Assembly (NCBI RefSeq): GCF_030816915.1
Contig: NZ_JAUSYN010000001.1
Span: 124,001-188,000, forward strand
Source of the DNA: Streptomyces sp. B3I8
Lineage (GTDB): Bacteria > Actinomycetota > Actinomycetes > Streptomycetales > Streptomycetaceae
Direction of reading: 5' to 3'
Length of the DNA: 64,000 bases
In this document: positions 53,480-62,965 of the stretch, in pieces
How positions within the stretch are numbered: the stretch's first letter is position 1
Layout: each line of letters opens with the position of its first letter
Notes under the pieces: model-generated
Database searches by the model: none
The model's input: only the letters and a program-made list of their open reading frames with translations
Told to the model about the DNA's origin: nothing
Translations under genes and position numbers: made by a program

Positions 53480-54739
53480 ATGTCCTCATCGCCCTCCGCC
53501 TCACACGCCCGCACCCGCTCCAGGCACCCTTTGATACCGGTGGCGGCCATCGCCCTGGGCGCCTTCTCCGTGGTCGTCTCGGAGTTCATGCCGGTCGGCG
53601 CGCTTCCCCAGATCAGCGACGGAATGGGCATCAGCGAAGGCACCGCGGGCATGATGGTGACCCTGCCCGCTCTCTCCGGCGCCGTCGCCGCACCGGCCGC
53701 GACCGTCCTCATGCGGCGTCTCGACCGGCGGCTCGCCATCATCGGGCTCACCGTACTGATCGCCGTATCGTGCGTCCTGTCCGCCGCGGCAACCGGCTTC
53801 ACGATGATGCTCGTGTCCCGGCTGATCCTCGGCATCAGCATCGGCGGGGTCTGGGCCACTTCCGTCTCCGCGGCGGCCCGGCTCGTTCCCGCACGGATCG
53901 TGCACACCGCGTCGTCGGTCGTCTTCGGTGCCATCGCGGTGGGGTCCGTGGTCAGCGTGCCGAGCAGCAGTCTCATCGCCACCCACGCCAGCTGGCGGAT
54001 CACGTTCGTCGCGGCCGCGGCGGTCGCGGTCATCGCCGCCCTCGTCCAGGCGCTGGCGGTCCCGAAGATACCGGCCGCGGACCGGGTGACGACGGCCGAC
54101 TTCCGTCCACTCCTGCGGTCGGTGCCCGCGAACGTCATCCTCGCCGTCGTCTTCCTCGTCGTGTTCGCCCAGTTCAGTGCCTACACCTTCGTCGTGTCCT
54201 ACCTGCATGACGTCACAGGCCTCGCCGCCGGGCCGGCCAGCGGCCTGCTGCTGGGGTACGGCGTTCTGACGATCGTCGGCAACTTCGGCGGTGGCGCGCT
54301 CCTGGGGCGCAGCATCCGCCGCACCGTGATCGCCACCCTCGTCCTCGGCGTCGGCGGTCTCCTGGCGCTGAGCGCGGGCGGAACGGTGACGGCGCTCGTC
54401 TGCACGGGGCTTGCCCTGTGGGGGCTGGCCTGGGGCAACGCACCCGTGGCCCTGCAGCACTGGCTCCACACCTACGGGCAGGACAAGTTCTCTGCCGAGT
54501 CCGTCAACGCGACCTTCACGACCGTGGTGCAGGTGGCTGTCGCGAGCGGCTCGCTGCTGAGCGGCGTCGCCGTCAACACCTCCGGCGTCCGCAGCTCGGC
54601 CGTGCTCGGAACCGTCGCGAGCACGATCGCCTGCGTCCTCGCTCTCGGATTCATGGCCCTGTCCGCGCGTCGTGCGACGGCGCAGGAAGCGGTCGTCGCG
54701 GTCAGCCATGAAGAGGTCCGGGCTGCCGCCCAGGACTGA
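53480..54739 (+). CDS. Major facilitator superfamily transporter (DHA1 type)
   Basis: A 419-residue integral membrane protein with 12 hydrophobic segments (first: VAAIALGAFSVVVSEFMPVG; last: VASTIACVLALGFMALSAR). The loop MRRLDRRLAII between segments 2 and 3 matches the G-x-x-x-D-(R)-x-G-R-R motif A region, and LILGISIGGVWATSVSAAAR is the segment 4-5 pattern of the DHA1 (AraJ/arabinose efflux-like) group. It likely exports drugs, sugars or metabolites by proton antiport under control of the TetR gene before it. Confidence 0.9.
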   Translation: MSSSPSASHARTRSRHPLIPVAAIALGAFSVVVSEFMPVGALPQISDGMGISEGTAGMMVTLPALSGAVAAPAATVLMRRLDRRLAIIGLTVLIAVSCVLSAAATGFTMMLVSRLILGISIGGVWATSVSAAARLVPARIVHTASSVVFGAIAVGSVVSVPSSSLIATHASWRITFVAAAAVAVIAALVQALAVPKIPAADRVTTADFRPLLRSVPANVILAVVFLVVFAQFSAYTFVVSYLHDVTGLAAGPASGLLLGYGVLTIVGNFGGGALLGRSIRRTVIATLVLGVGGLLALSAGGTVTALVCTGLALWGLAWGNAPVALQHWLHTYGQDKFSAESVNATFTTVVQVAVASGSLLSGVAVNTSGVRSSAVLGTVASTIACVLALGFMALSARRATAQEAVVAVSHEEVRAAAQD

Positions 54740-55060
54740 CGCGTGCCGCGGGCCGGCGCCGCTCTCTGCCCCGGTCGGCGTCCGGCACTGGCCCGGCTGT
54801 CAGTCCCGGCACCACGACATGGCCGGAGCGCACCGCCCGGCGGATCGCTCCGGCCACGCTGTCGCGCGCGGCCCCTCACGGCATCGCCTGCCTCGGCTCC
54901 GGCCGCTCGTGCCTCGCCGCGGTGCGGCGCTTGCACCGTCCGCCGGTATGCACGGCGCGGACGCGACGAAGGCCCGGCCCGCGGTGGGCCGGGCTCTTCA
55001 GCGCCCCGTCAGCACTGCCGGCGGAGTTCGCGGCGCTCAGTCCTCGCGCGCATGTACCGC
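54740..55060. other. Intergenic region between convergent genes
   Basis: About 320 bp without a recognisable gene. It contains the terminator at 54972-54994. Open frames are proline/arginine-rich and not protein-like. Confidence 0.5.
54972..54994. terminator. Hairpin terminator
   Basis: Arms GCCCGGCCC/GGGCCGGGC with a 5-nt loop followed by TCTTC. It lies between the ends of the MFS gene (+) and the MBL gene (-). Confidence 0.65.
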
Positions 55061-55909
55061 TCACCCGAGAGCGAACCGCGCCGACCCCCACAACGCTCCG
55101 CGGTTGATCCGGCCCGGGTGGATCTTGAGCATCGCCTCGTAGAGCTCCAGGACGGACTCCGCGTCCTGCTCCAGGCCCGCGAAGTCGTGGATGTAGGCCC
55201 GCGTTTCCTCGATGGCGGCCGCCGTGTCCGGCGCCTGGGGGTCCTTGTGGCCGGCCACGACCAGCCGCGGGTCAAGGGCCTCGATACGGTCGAGCGCCGC
55301 GAGCCATTCGCGCCTGCCCTCCTGGGCGGACTCGGCGAGGTACAGGTGGACGTTGTTGTACACGGCGTCCCCGGCCACCACCAGTTGCAGGGAGGGTATG
55401 TGCAGACACGTGGTGTCGTCGGTGTCCGTGTGCCCGAGCGGGACGGCTTCGAGCCGGTGTCCCTCGAGCTCGATGAATGGCTCGTCCATGGGCTGGGCCA
55501 GCACGAGGTTCTCGGGGATCTGGCCGGGGAATCGGGCGTTCCAGAAGGACTTCACGAAGTCGGGGTTCGCTTGCGTCCGCATGCGTCCGACCACATGCGG
55601 CAGGGCCAGTGCACGGGCCTTCGGGAACTTCTGGAGGATCTTCGCGAGTCCGAACCAGTGGTCGCCGTGTGCGTGAGTGATGTACACCGCCGTGAGCCGC
55701 TTGCCCCGGGCCGCCACCCACTCGCTCAGCGCGTCGGCCTGGGCGATCGTCATGAGCGGGTCGACGAGCACGGCGTCCCGTTCTCCCTGGATGAGGGTCG
55801 AGGAGATCGGCGACCACATCCGGCGGTCCAGGTCGGGCGGCAGATCCGTGACCGTCGTGGGGATCCCCGGGGCGACGAAGACCTCGTACGTCAGTTGGCC
55901 GTGCGGCAT
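55061..55909 (-). CDS. MBL-fold metallo-hydrolase
   Basis: A 282-residue metallo-beta-lactamase-fold protein. The metal motif is VYITHAHGDHWFGLAKILQK (HxHxDH), with the third His in VPLGHTDTDDTTC, the bridging Asp in LVVAGDAVYNNVHLYL and the last His in VVAGHKDPQAP. A helical tail (VLELYEAMLKIHPGRINRGA) follows. The start at 55909 has GGGAGC upstream. Its frequent partners are quorum quenching or xenobiotic hydrolysis; here the divergent CGNR regulator suggests control by a small ligand. Confidence 0.9.
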   Translation of the reverse strand: MPHGQLTYEVFVAPGIPTTVTDLPPDLDRRMWSPISSTLIQGERDAVLVDPLMTIAQADALSEWVAARGKRLTAVYITHAHGDHWFGLAKILQKFPKARALALPHVVGRMRTQANPDFVKSFWNARFPGQIPENLVLAQPMDEPFIELEGHRLEAVPLGHTDTDDTTCLHIPSLQLVVAGDAVYNNVHLYLAESAQEGRREWLAALDRIEALDPRLVVAGHKDPQAPDTAAAIEETRAYIHDFAGLEQDAESVLELYEAMLKIHPGRINRGALWGSARFALG

Positions 55910-56232
55910 GGGAGCTCCCTTGTTCGGTCGGAGGCGGGGAAGGCGGCCGGGCAGCAAAGAGCGCCAGACGATCGAGCAAGAGCGTTATAGTCAAACTGCT
56001 TTTGCTTATTACTTTGTACTTGTGCGCACGTCTTCACGCAAGGCCGGCCACCACCGCCGCCCCACCAGGGCCCCGGCGCGGACCGCCGGACGAAGCCGGA
56101 GCCCCCGCCGCCGCACCCCGTCCCGAACGCCACCGCAGCCCTCGCAATCCCCGAAGGGCAAGTGAGGTAATTTGTGAGAGAGCTACGCCTATTTCCGCCT
56201 CACGTTCAGCCGCTGCTGGAGTCGTATTCCTC
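55910..56232. promoter_or_regulatory. Divergent regulatory region of MBL and CGNR genes
   Basis: Contains an AT-rich patch (about 55985-56025: TATAGTCAAACTGCTTTTGC and on) probably holding the MBL promoter, and near 56162-56203 an element with GTGAGG/CCTCAC arms enclosing GAGCTACGCCTATTTC. The latter repeats the motif at 50590. Confidence 0.55.
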
Positions 56233-56838
56233 ATGACATGGGCCGCCACCGACCGGTACGACATCGAGCCCGCCCCCGACGGGCTCGCCCTGGTCCAGGA
56301 CCTGCTCAACACCTTGTCGGCCGACAAACCCCGGAAGGCAGATCTCCTGCTGGACCGCGAGGACGCCCAGGCCTGGCTGGACACGGTCTGGCGCGACCGT
56401 AACCCGATGCGGGACCAGTCGCCGATCCAGCTCGACAGCGACGATGTACAGCGCCTGCACACCTTCCGCGACGGGCTGCGCGACTGGCTCACCAAGGCCG
56501 GGGAAAAGCCGGCCGGCGAGCACAGCCCGCTCCCGCAGGTTCCGTTCGACGCGGCCCTCCGGCTCGACCCTGACGGCACCGTCCAGGTGGAGCCGGCCGG
56601 CAGCGGCTGGCAGGTGGTGGTCTCACTGGTCCTGATCGAGATGCTCCATGCCCAGCGGGCCGGCACCTGGCGGCGGCTGAAGGTCTGCCGCAGCGAGCGG
56701 TGCCGAGTGACGTTCTTCGATCGGTCACGAAACAACAGCGGTGTCTGGCACGACGTACGCAAGTGCGGTCACCCCGCGAATCTTCGCGCCTACCGCGCCC
56801 GCCGGCGCACCCCTGAGCAGCCGGGCCTCCGGCACTGA
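56233..56838 (+). CDS. CGNR zinc-finger (ABATE domain) protein, putative regulator
   Basis: A 201-residue protein. The N-terminal ABATE domain (DGLALVQDLLNTLSADKPRK, then AWLDTVWRDRNPM) binds stress-related ligands in this family; the C-terminal CGNR zinc finger is seen as CRSERCRVTFFDRSRNNSGV and CGHPANLRAYRARRR, where the last Cys pair is changed: the usual CGNR reads CGHP here, although the preceding C...C pair is kept. It is probably a DNA-binding regulator of the divergent MBL gene. Confidence 0.8.
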   Translation: MTWAATDRYDIEPAPDGLALVQDLLNTLSADKPRKADLLLDREDAQAWLDTVWRDRNPMRDQSPIQLDSDDVQRLHTFRDGLRDWLTKAGEKPAGEHSPLPQVPFDAALRLDPDGTVQVEPAGSGWQVVVSLVLIEMLHAQRAGTWRRLKVCRSERCRVTFFDRSRNNSGVWHDVRKCGHPANLRAYRARRRTPEQPGLRH

Positions 56839-56929
56839 GGCGGGTCCCGCCGCTGTCGCAGAAGTCGATTCGCGCACGGGCCGCCGAGAGCGGCCGTACA
56901 GCGGGACCCACGGCCCGGCTCGCGACGGC

Positions 56930-57540
56930 TCAGAGCGGAGCGTTGTCCTGGCCGGGCTGGAGCAAACTGCCGAAGACCATGCGGAAGAACGTGCTGAACG
57001 CCTCGTCCGGGGCGACCACACCGCGCGGCGACGAGAGCGCCCTCCCAGGCACACGGGATGAAGAGAGCGGCCGACTCGGGATCGAGCCCCGCACGCACCG
57101 CTCCGCTGCGCACCGCTTCGGCAAGGACCTCGGTCGGCGCCGCCCGCCATCGCCCCCAGGCAGTGTTCAACTCCACCGCGCGGCACCTTACTGTGGTCTG
57201 CCATCTCGCTCCCGAAGCCGCCGGAGAGGCAACCACGGGTGATGTGATGCTCCACCTGTTCGTCACGCAGAAACTCGAAGTACCGAGGCAGCCGCCCCAG
57301 GGGCGCCACGCCGGATCGCTCAGCTCCACCAGCCGGCGCGTCTGGCCGTACTGCCGCAGCACGATGGCCGCCGGCTCCTCCTTGCTCGCGAAGTGGTTGC
57401 GGCAAGAGCCTCTGGGGGCCACCGGCGGCGACAGCGATGTCATTGACGCCGGTCGCGTGGTAGCCCTTGGCATGGAACCGGTCCACCGAGGCGGTCACGA
57501 TGACCGTGCGCTGGCTGTGACCGGCCAATTCCCATCTCCT
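56930..57540 (-). pseudogene. TetR-family regulator with several frameshifts
   Basis: Pieces lie in three frames: HSQRTVIVTASVDRFHAKGY and HATGVNDIAVAAG (helix-turn-helix), RNHFASKEEPAAIVLRQYGQ, then YFEFLRDEQVEHHITRGCLS and GGFGSEMADHSK (ligand domain with the CxxG pattern), APTEVLAEAVRSGAVRAGLD and finally DEAFSTFFRMVFGSLLQPGQ. At least four indels. It may once have controlled the NTF2-like gene or neighbours. Confidence 0.75.
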
Positions 57541-57672
57541 CGTGCCTGAGACGCGCACAGCCCCTCTCGCCGGATTTGCGGCCTGTTGCACGCGACCGAC
57601 CGGGCGGGCGGGCGGGTCCATGGCTCGGCGCTCCCGCGCCCGGTGCACCGATCCGCCCGCCGGGACCCGACG

Positions 57673-58077
57673 TCAGCGTTCGCCGGGGAAGGCATCGCCG
57701 AACATGGGCATCCCGCTCAGGGATGTCCCACGGGTGGCTTCGTCCTGCAGTACATCCCAGTGCTCCTGGAGGCGTCCGTTCCTGATGCGGAAGATGTCGA
57801 CAGCCACCGAGGCCGTGGGCTGCTCATTCCCGGAGTAGCGGCTGTGCAGCATGACCAGGTCGCCGTCGGCGCAGATGAATCCCGCTTCGTGCCTCAGCCG
57901 CGGAAGTGCCTTGACCAGGTTGAACAGTCCGTCCCGGCCGGGCGCGATGATCGCACTGTGCTGGATGTAGTCCGGGGCCCAGAACGTCTCGGCGGCCGCG
58001 AAGTCACGTTGGTTGAACAGCACGTCGAGCGCTTCCAGGACCATCGCCTTGTTGGCTTCGTGTCTGCTGGCGGACAT
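57673..58077 (-). CDS. SnoaL/NTF2-like protein
   Basis: A 134-residue SnoaL-like polyketide-cyclase-fold protein: VLEALDVLFNQRDFAAAETF, WAPDYIQHSAIIAPGRDGLF, DGDLVMLHSRYSGNEQPTAS and FRIRNGRLQEHWDVLQDEAT. The family's His/Asp pair positions (YIQHS, EHWDV) are kept, as in the group of predicted ester cyclases and SnoaL-like isomerases. It follows the aldo/keto reductase gene after about 100 bp on the same strand. Confidence 0.85.
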   Translation of the reverse strand: MSASRHEANKAMVLEALDVLFNQRDFAAAETFWAPDYIQHSAIIAPGRDGLFNLVKALPRLRHEAGFICADGDLVMLHSRYSGNEQPTASVAVDIFRIRNGRLQEHWDVLQDEATRGTSLSGMPMFGDAFPGER

Positions 58078-58179
58078 CACTTCTCACTCGCTTCCATCGA
58101 TGGGCGGGGTTGGTCATGCCGGTGGGTATCCGCGGCCGGCCCGGACGCAGCGGCCGGCCGGGAGCTCGCCCACGACGCC

Positions 58180-59049
58180 TCATACGGCGCGGCTCAGGGC
58201 CTCGAACACGGCATCGGTCAACGTCACCAGAGCCGCGGCGGCGTTCTCCTCCACGTGAGCGACCTTCGAGGTGCCGGGGATCGGCACCATGACGGGCGAT
58301 GCCCTCAGCAGCCACGCCAGCGCCAGCTGGGACGGGCTGACCCCGTGCTCCTTCGCCATCCCGTCCAGCGGTCCGCCCGGACGTGCGAGCCTCCCCGTGG
58401 CGATCGGAAACCACGGGATGAATGCGAGGTTCTCCCGCTCGGCGTACTGCACCACGCCCTCGGCCGCGCGGTTGGCGAGGTTGTAGTGGTTCTGCACGGA
58501 GACGACAGGCGCGATGCGCCGGGCCTGCTCGAGCTGCTCGACACTCACCTCCGACAGGCCGATGTGCCGGATCTTCCCCTCCTTCCGAAGCCGCGCGAGC
58601 TCCCCGACCTGATCGGCCAACGGCACCTGCGGGTGGACGCGGTGCAGTTGGTAGAGGTCGATGCGTTCGACGCCGAGGTGACGCAGACTCAGTTCGGCCT
58701 GCTGCCGCAGGTACTCGGGACGTCCCAGCGGCCTCCAGCCGTCCGGGCCCGATCGGCTCAGGCCGCTCTTGGTCGCGATGACCAGCCCCCCGGGGTAGGG
58801 GTGAAGCGCCTTGCGGATCAACTGCTCACTGACGAACGGACCGTAGGAGTCCGCGGTGTCGATGAAGTTGACACCCAGGTCAACGGCTCGACGCAGCACA
58901 CGGACGGCTTCCTGCGGGTCCGGGGTTCCCACACACACGCCGGGGCCGGTCAGCTGCATAGCGCCGAAGCCGAGCCGGTTGACAGGGAGATCCCCTCCGA
59001 GTCGGAGGATCCCCGCGGCGTCAGCGGGACGCGAATCTGCGGATACCAT
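58180..59049 (-). CDS. Aldo/keto reductase
   Basis: A 289-residue NADPH-dependent (beta/alpha)8 reductase. Catalytic residues are seen: Asp and Tyr in FIDTADSYGPFVSEQLIRKA, Lys in VIATKSGLSRSG and His in LYQLHRVHPQVPLADQVG. The cofactor-binding end has ASPVMVPIPGTSKVAHVEEN. No gaps. It reduces aldehydes or ketones; the divergent NmrA-type gene and an operator-like palindrome between them point to shared control. Confidence 0.92.
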   Translation of the reverse strand: MVSADSRPADAAGILRLGGDLPVNRLGFGAMQLTGPGVCVGTPDPQEAVRVLRRAVDLGVNFIDTADSYGPFVSEQLIRKALHPYPGGLVIATKSGLSRSGPDGWRPLGRPEYLRQQAELSLRHLGVERIDLYQLHRVHPQVPLADQVGELARLRKEGKIRHIGLSEVSVEQLEQARRIAPVVSVQNHYNLANRAAEGVVQYAERENLAFIPWFPIATGRLARPGGPLDGMAKEHGVSPSQLALAWLLRASPVMVPIPGTSKVAHVEENAAAALVTLTDAVFEALSRAV

Positions 59050-59154
59050 GATCGATTTTCCCTTTCGGAAAAGCCGCCCGCAACGATGGGAGGCGACGTC
59101 CGCGGACGGGCCGGGCCACCGCGCCGGCCACCGTCACACTCCCACACCCTAACC

Positions 59155-59184
59155 GATCTGACTTTTGTTTTGCACAGTCAGATC
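59155..59184. promoter_or_regulatory. Operator-like palindrome between akr and nmrA-like genes
   Basis: GATCTGAC and GTCAGATC, perfect 8-bp arms with a 14-nt AT-rich spacer (TTTTGTTTTGCACA), 106 bp before the aldo/keto reductase start and 224 bp before the NmrA-like start. A likely regulator site. Confidence 0.6.
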
Positions 59185-59407
59185 TGGCGTGTACATTGCT
59201 GACTATGGGAAACAGAAGCTAGCAGGGGGTGCCGGAACGCAGGACTTTTTCACGTCCGACAGCACCGCACCCTCAGGAGCCACGGCCTCATCCCTCGCGG
59301 CCGCCCCACTGATGCACGAGCTCTCGCATCAGGCTCCCGGTTCCCCACTTCCGCATCCCTGCCCCCCACGATCGCGAGAGCCAATGGCACTCAGAAGGGA
59401 CATCGCA

Positions 59408-60325
59408 ATGACCACCCAGGACGACCGACTCTTCCTCATCACCGGAGCCACCGGCACGACCGGAGCCGAGACCGTGCGGCTCCTGCTGGAGCAGGGGCAC
59501 CAGGTACGTGCCCTCGTACACCGGGAGGATGACCGCTCCCACGTGTTCGCGGCCGCGGGCGCCGAGATCGTCGTAGGCGACCTGCTCGACTTCCACGATG
59601 TGAGCGCAGCGATGCGCGGGGTCAGCGGAGCGTACTTCTGCTACCCGATCCATCCCGGCCTCCTGGACGCCACCGTCGTCTTCGCCCAGGCCGCCACCGA
59701 GGCCGGCGTCACGTCCGTGGTCAACATGTCCCAGATCTCCGCCCGCCGCGAAGCCGTCAGCGACGCGGCACGCCAGCACTGGCTCGCAGAGCGTCTGCTC
59801 GACCGCACCCCGCTGCTCACCACACACCTGCGGCCGACCCTCTTCGCCGAGTGGATCAGCTGGTGGTGGGGGCGGCAGGACGACGAGGGCGTGCTGCGGC
59901 TTCCGCTCGGTGCCGGTCGGCACGCCCCCGTCGCCGGCGTGGACCAGGCGCACGTCATCGCCGCAGTCCTCGAGAACCCCGCGCCGCACGACCGGCAGGC
60001 CTACTCCCTGCACGGGCCGGTGGAGATGGACCACCACGAGATCGCCGAGGCGATGTCCCGCGCTCTGGGCATTCCGGTCACCTACGAACCCACCGAGGTG
60101 GAGGAGTTCGCGGAGGGACTGGCCTCCCTGGGCAAGCCGGCCCACCTGATCCAGCACCTGAGCAGCATCGCGATCGACTACCGCAACGGGATCTTCCAGG
60201 GCACGAACAACCTCATCGAGGTCATCGGCAACCGCACTCCCCTGACCGTCGAGGAGTTCGTCACCGGCCGCAAGGACGCCTTCGCACAGAACGGCTCGCA
60301 CTTCGTTCCCATCAAGACGAGCTGA
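59408..60325 (+). CDS. NmrA-like NAD(P)-binding oxidoreductase
   Basis: A 305-residue atypical SDR. RLFLITGATGTTGAETVRLL carries the glycine-rich NAD(P) loop, then VRALVHREDDRSHVFAAAGA and VVGDLLDFHDVSAAMRGVSG. The segment VTSVVNMSQISARREAVSDA is at the active-site strand with Ser. The C-terminal half (TLFAEWISWWWGRQDDEGVL and EMDHHEIAEAMSRALGIPVT) is the substrate domain. The ATG at 59408 follows AGAAGGGA. Probably a quinone or aldehyde reductase, or a sensor, divergent from the aldo/keto reductase. Confidence 0.9.
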   Translation: MTTQDDRLFLITGATGTTGAETVRLLLEQGHQVRALVHREDDRSHVFAAAGAEIVVGDLLDFHDVSAAMRGVSGAYFCYPIHPGLLDATVVFAQAATEAGVTSVVNMSQISARREAVSDAARQHWLAERLLDRTPLLTTHLRPTLFAEWISWWWGRQDDEGVLRLPLGAGRHAPVAGVDQAHVIAAVLENPAPHDRQAYSLHGPVEMDHHEIAEAMSRALGIPVTYEPTEVEEFAEGLASLGKPAHLIQHLSSIAIDYRNGIFQGTNNLIEVIGNRTPLTVEEFVTGRKDAFAQNGSHFVPIKTS

Positions 60326-60731
60326 AGGCTGCCCCTGAGGCCTGGCCTTCGGGGTTTCCCGCAGGCCGCATCGACGGCCGGGGACCAAAGGGGACGCCGA
60401 GGTCCTCGGGTCCCCGGCCTCCGATGCGCCGCGGAGAGCGGCAACGGTTGCGGCCGACGGGCGCGGCGCGCCGACCGTCGTGGTGTTCGCCGGCGAACAG
60501 ATGCACGGTCACCTGCGGGCTTCCGCTGTGTGGGCAGGCGTTCGTCACGAGTTCTGTGACGATGAGCGCGAGGGCTTCAGCCGCCGGTCCTCCCTGGCGC
60601 CAGGCGTGCACTGTTCTTCTGGTGAACGCGCGCATGGCGGGCACCGCGGCGTCGGTGGCAGCCATCGGGCAGATGGCTGACGTCATACCCGTGGCTGCGG
60701 GTGGCCGCGCAAGCAGAGGGCTGGTGCTCAT
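60312..60731 (-). pseudogene. ATP-binding (anti-sigma factor RsbW-like) protein, truncated
   Basis: The first 75 residues include VHAWRQGGPAAEALALIVTE and LVTNACPHSGSPQVTVHLFA, the HATPase_c N-box of Streptomyces RsbW-type regulators. After LFAGEHHDG the frame leaves the family: the G-boxes are missing and the rest is shadow-like, running into the end of the NmrA-like gene. It is a 5' fragment. Confidence 0.65.
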
Positions 60732-60793
60732 GACGTCCCATCTCCCCGGGACCAGGGCGTGTCTCTTTTGATCGGTTGGTCAGTTGATCGGAT

Positions 60794-61652
60794 GTGTCTG
60801 TCCGATTAGTGATCACTGATGCGATGTGGGACCGGATCGAGCCACTGATGCCGGCTGATCCGGTCCGCGGTCGGCAATGGGCCGATCACCGCCGAACCCT
60901 GGAAGCCATCGCGTGGAAGTACCGCACCTGCTCGCCCTGGCGGGACCTTCCGGACGAGCTCGGCCCGTTCCAGACTGCTCATAAACGGCTGATCAGGTCG
61001 CCCTGGACGGCACCTGGGAACGCATCCTCGCCGCAGTTCTGGCAGCAGCCGACGCTGATGCCGACATCGGCTGGACCATCTCGGTGGACTCCACCGTCTG
61101 CCGGGCTCATCAGCATGCCGCCGGTGCGAGGGAGAAGGGGCGCCGGACCGGGCTGAGCCCGAGGATCACGCCCTCGGACGCTCCCGCGGCGGCCTGAGCA
61201 CGAGAGTCCACCTCGCCGGCGACAACCGTGCACGGCCCTTGGCCATTCGTGTCACCGCAGGCCAGGCGGGCGACGCCCCTGCCTTCGAGACCGTCATGGC
61301 AGGCATCCGCGTTCCGCGAAGCGGACCCGGACGACCCCGAACCCGGCCCGATGCCGTCCTGGCTGACCGCGCGTATTCATCCCGCGCGATCCGCAATCAC
61401 CTCCGACGACGCGGAATCCGCGCTGTCATCCCCCAGCCGTCCGACCAGGTCGGCCACCGGCTGCGGCGAGGCCGCGACGGAGACCGCCCACCGGCCTTCG
61501 ACGCCGAGGCCTACAAGCAGCGCAACGCCGTCGAACGGTGCATCAACCACCTCAAACAACGGCGCGGCCTGGCCATGCGAACGGACAAGCTCGCCATCGC
61601 CCACCAGGCCGCACTCCACCTCGCCACCATCCTCATCTGGACAGCCGCGTGA
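60794..61652 (+). pseudogene. IS5-family transposase with two frameshifts
   Basis: Three consecutive frames: RLVITDAMWDRIEPLMPADP to AHKRLIR; then DGTWERILAAVLAAADADIG and TISVDSTVCRAHQHAAGARE (first Asp); then EPEDHALGRSRGGLSTRVHL, AVLADRAYSSRAIRNHLRRR (second Asp) and YKQRNAVERCINHLKQRRGL (Glu). Indels lie near 60995 and 61140. All three catalytic residues survive, so either these are decay mutations or a programmed frameshift is used; the second is less likely with two shifts. Confidence 0.8.
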
Positions 61653-61685
61653 CCGCCGAAGCACCTTGCCCGCGAAGATGGCCGC

Positions 61686-61943
61686 ATGAATGGCCTTGTG
61701 GAGTTCCTCATCGCACGCATCAACGACGACAACCACGCCTACGCCTACGTGGCCGGCACCCTGGGCGGCGAGGCCCTTCTCGACAGCCACCTCCCCATGC
61801 TCGACCTGATCGAGCAACTGGCGAACGACTACAAAGCCATGGACCCCTCCGACTCCCGCTCGGCCGGCCTGGCATACGCGCTGCGAGTCCTTGGCCAGTC
61901 ATACACCGAACACCCCGCCTACCAGCAGGAATGGCGCCCATAG
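61686..61943 (+). CDS. DUF6221-like small protein
   Basis: An 85-residue protein starting NGLVEFLIARINDDNHAYAY and ending LRVLGQSYTEHPAYQQEWRP. The end (Y-x-x-HP-x-Y-x-x-EWRP) is the diagnostic tail of the DUF6221 proteins common in Streptomyces phages and accessory regions. Function unknown. It follows the IS5 relic by 33 bp in the same direction. Confidence 0.7.
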   Translation: MNGLVEFLIARINDDNHAYAYVAGTLGGEALLDSHLPMLDLIEQLANDYKAMDPSDSRSAGLAYALRVLGQSYTEHPAYQQEWRP

Positions 61944-61963
61944 CCTTTCAAATAGCCTTTCAA
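61940..61963. repeat. Perfect 12-bp tandem repeat
   Basis: ATAGCCTTTCAA twice in direct contact, beginning inside the DUF6221 stop codon. Possibly a slippage duplication or a binding site; it is followed by GGAGACAGCC. Confidence 0.6.
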
Positions 61964-62247
61964 GGAGACAGCCCCTGAATCCAATGAGGTCCTGGCGATG
62001 AGCCGAGATGATGGGCACGGTGGGCCCACGTCGATCAGCAGCCCAGTGAGGGGGCGTCCCTCGGATGGCGGGCCCCCGGCCGGCTCGGGGGTGGGCCGGC
62101 CGGGGCCGATCGGGGGGAGGCACGCGGAGGGCTGGTCCTTGGGCCTTTCTCCGTCCTGAGTGAGGTCAACCACGCATCAGTCCGCTTTTCGCACCGTGCG
62201 GTGGGAGGGCCGGTCGACCTGAGAGAAACGGGGCAGCGCCGGCCCTT

Positions 62248-62783
62248 TTACGGGGCGGAGAAGGTGGCCCACTGACCGACTGTACGGAAGCCCAGGCACT
62301 CGTACAGACGTCGGCCCGCCTCGGTGGTGTGGAGGTACGCGGCCCGCGCCCATGACCCGCCCTTCCCTCAGCATCCGCTCGGTCATCACCCGCGCGTAGC
62401 CGCGTCTGCGGAAGAGCGGAAGCTGCCATCAGGGTGGGCGAGGCGACCTCGGTGAACACGTGCTGCGGCACTCCGAAACCGGCGGCAAGCGTCGCGCTGA
62501 ACACCTTGTGATCGCTTGCCCGGGCGCGCCGCACCCCCGCTGAAGCCCCGCGCGTCGGCGTCGGCTCGTTGCTGGTGAACGGTCTGAGCATGAACGGCTG
62601 TTGCGACCGGACAGTCAGCCCGTGGTGCTCGGCGACCTCCACCATGACGGTGGTCGGCTCGCCGCGTATCTGGATACTCCACGGGACGGTGGTCAGTTCC
62701 CTGGCCGTCAGGGCGGCCAGTTCAGCGATCCCGGCGGCATCGGGACGAGCAGCCACGTTGAGCATGCCGTTCAGGGCGGCCAC
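62248..62783 (-). pseudogene. GNAT-family acetyltransferase, frameshifted and deleted
   Basis: N-terminal part: LTTVPWSIQIRGEPTTVMVE and HHGLTVRSQQPFMLRPF, in the first frame. The acetyl-CoA-binding part is split over two others: GYARVMTERMLREGRVMGAG, then GGRRLYECLGFRTVGQWATF. The strand before GYARVMTERML is deleted, leaving SPTLMAAS directly joined to FRRRGYAR-like sequence. Not functional. Confidence 0.75.
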
Positions 62784-62900
62784 GGGGCCCCGGTGGCTGC
62801 CGGCACGCTCCGCTCTCGCCGCGTTCGGCCGGCACGCTCATGTCGTAGGAACCCTCCTTCGGGCTCGGGCGACCGCCAGGTCACCGGAGGCCGTACCCGC

Positions 62901-62957
62901 CCCGTCACGGCCTCCCGGGACGCTGCCCGGGAGGGGCGGCCGGGAGGCTGTGACGGG
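62901..62957. terminator. Terminator with two alternative hairpins
   Basis: An 18-bp inverted repeat with one mismatch (62901-62918/62940-62957). Inside it, a 9-bp perfect hairpin (CCTCCCGGG/CCCGGGAGG, 62911-62934) uses part of the same left arm. It lies 9 nt past the stop of the minus-strand exported hydrolase. Confidence 0.65.
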
Positions 62958-62965
62958 CCCGGTGA

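Noticed and set aside
60794..61652. Programmed frameshifting in the IS5 relic
   Set aside because: Two shifts in different places, without a clear slippery A-run at either, fit decay better.
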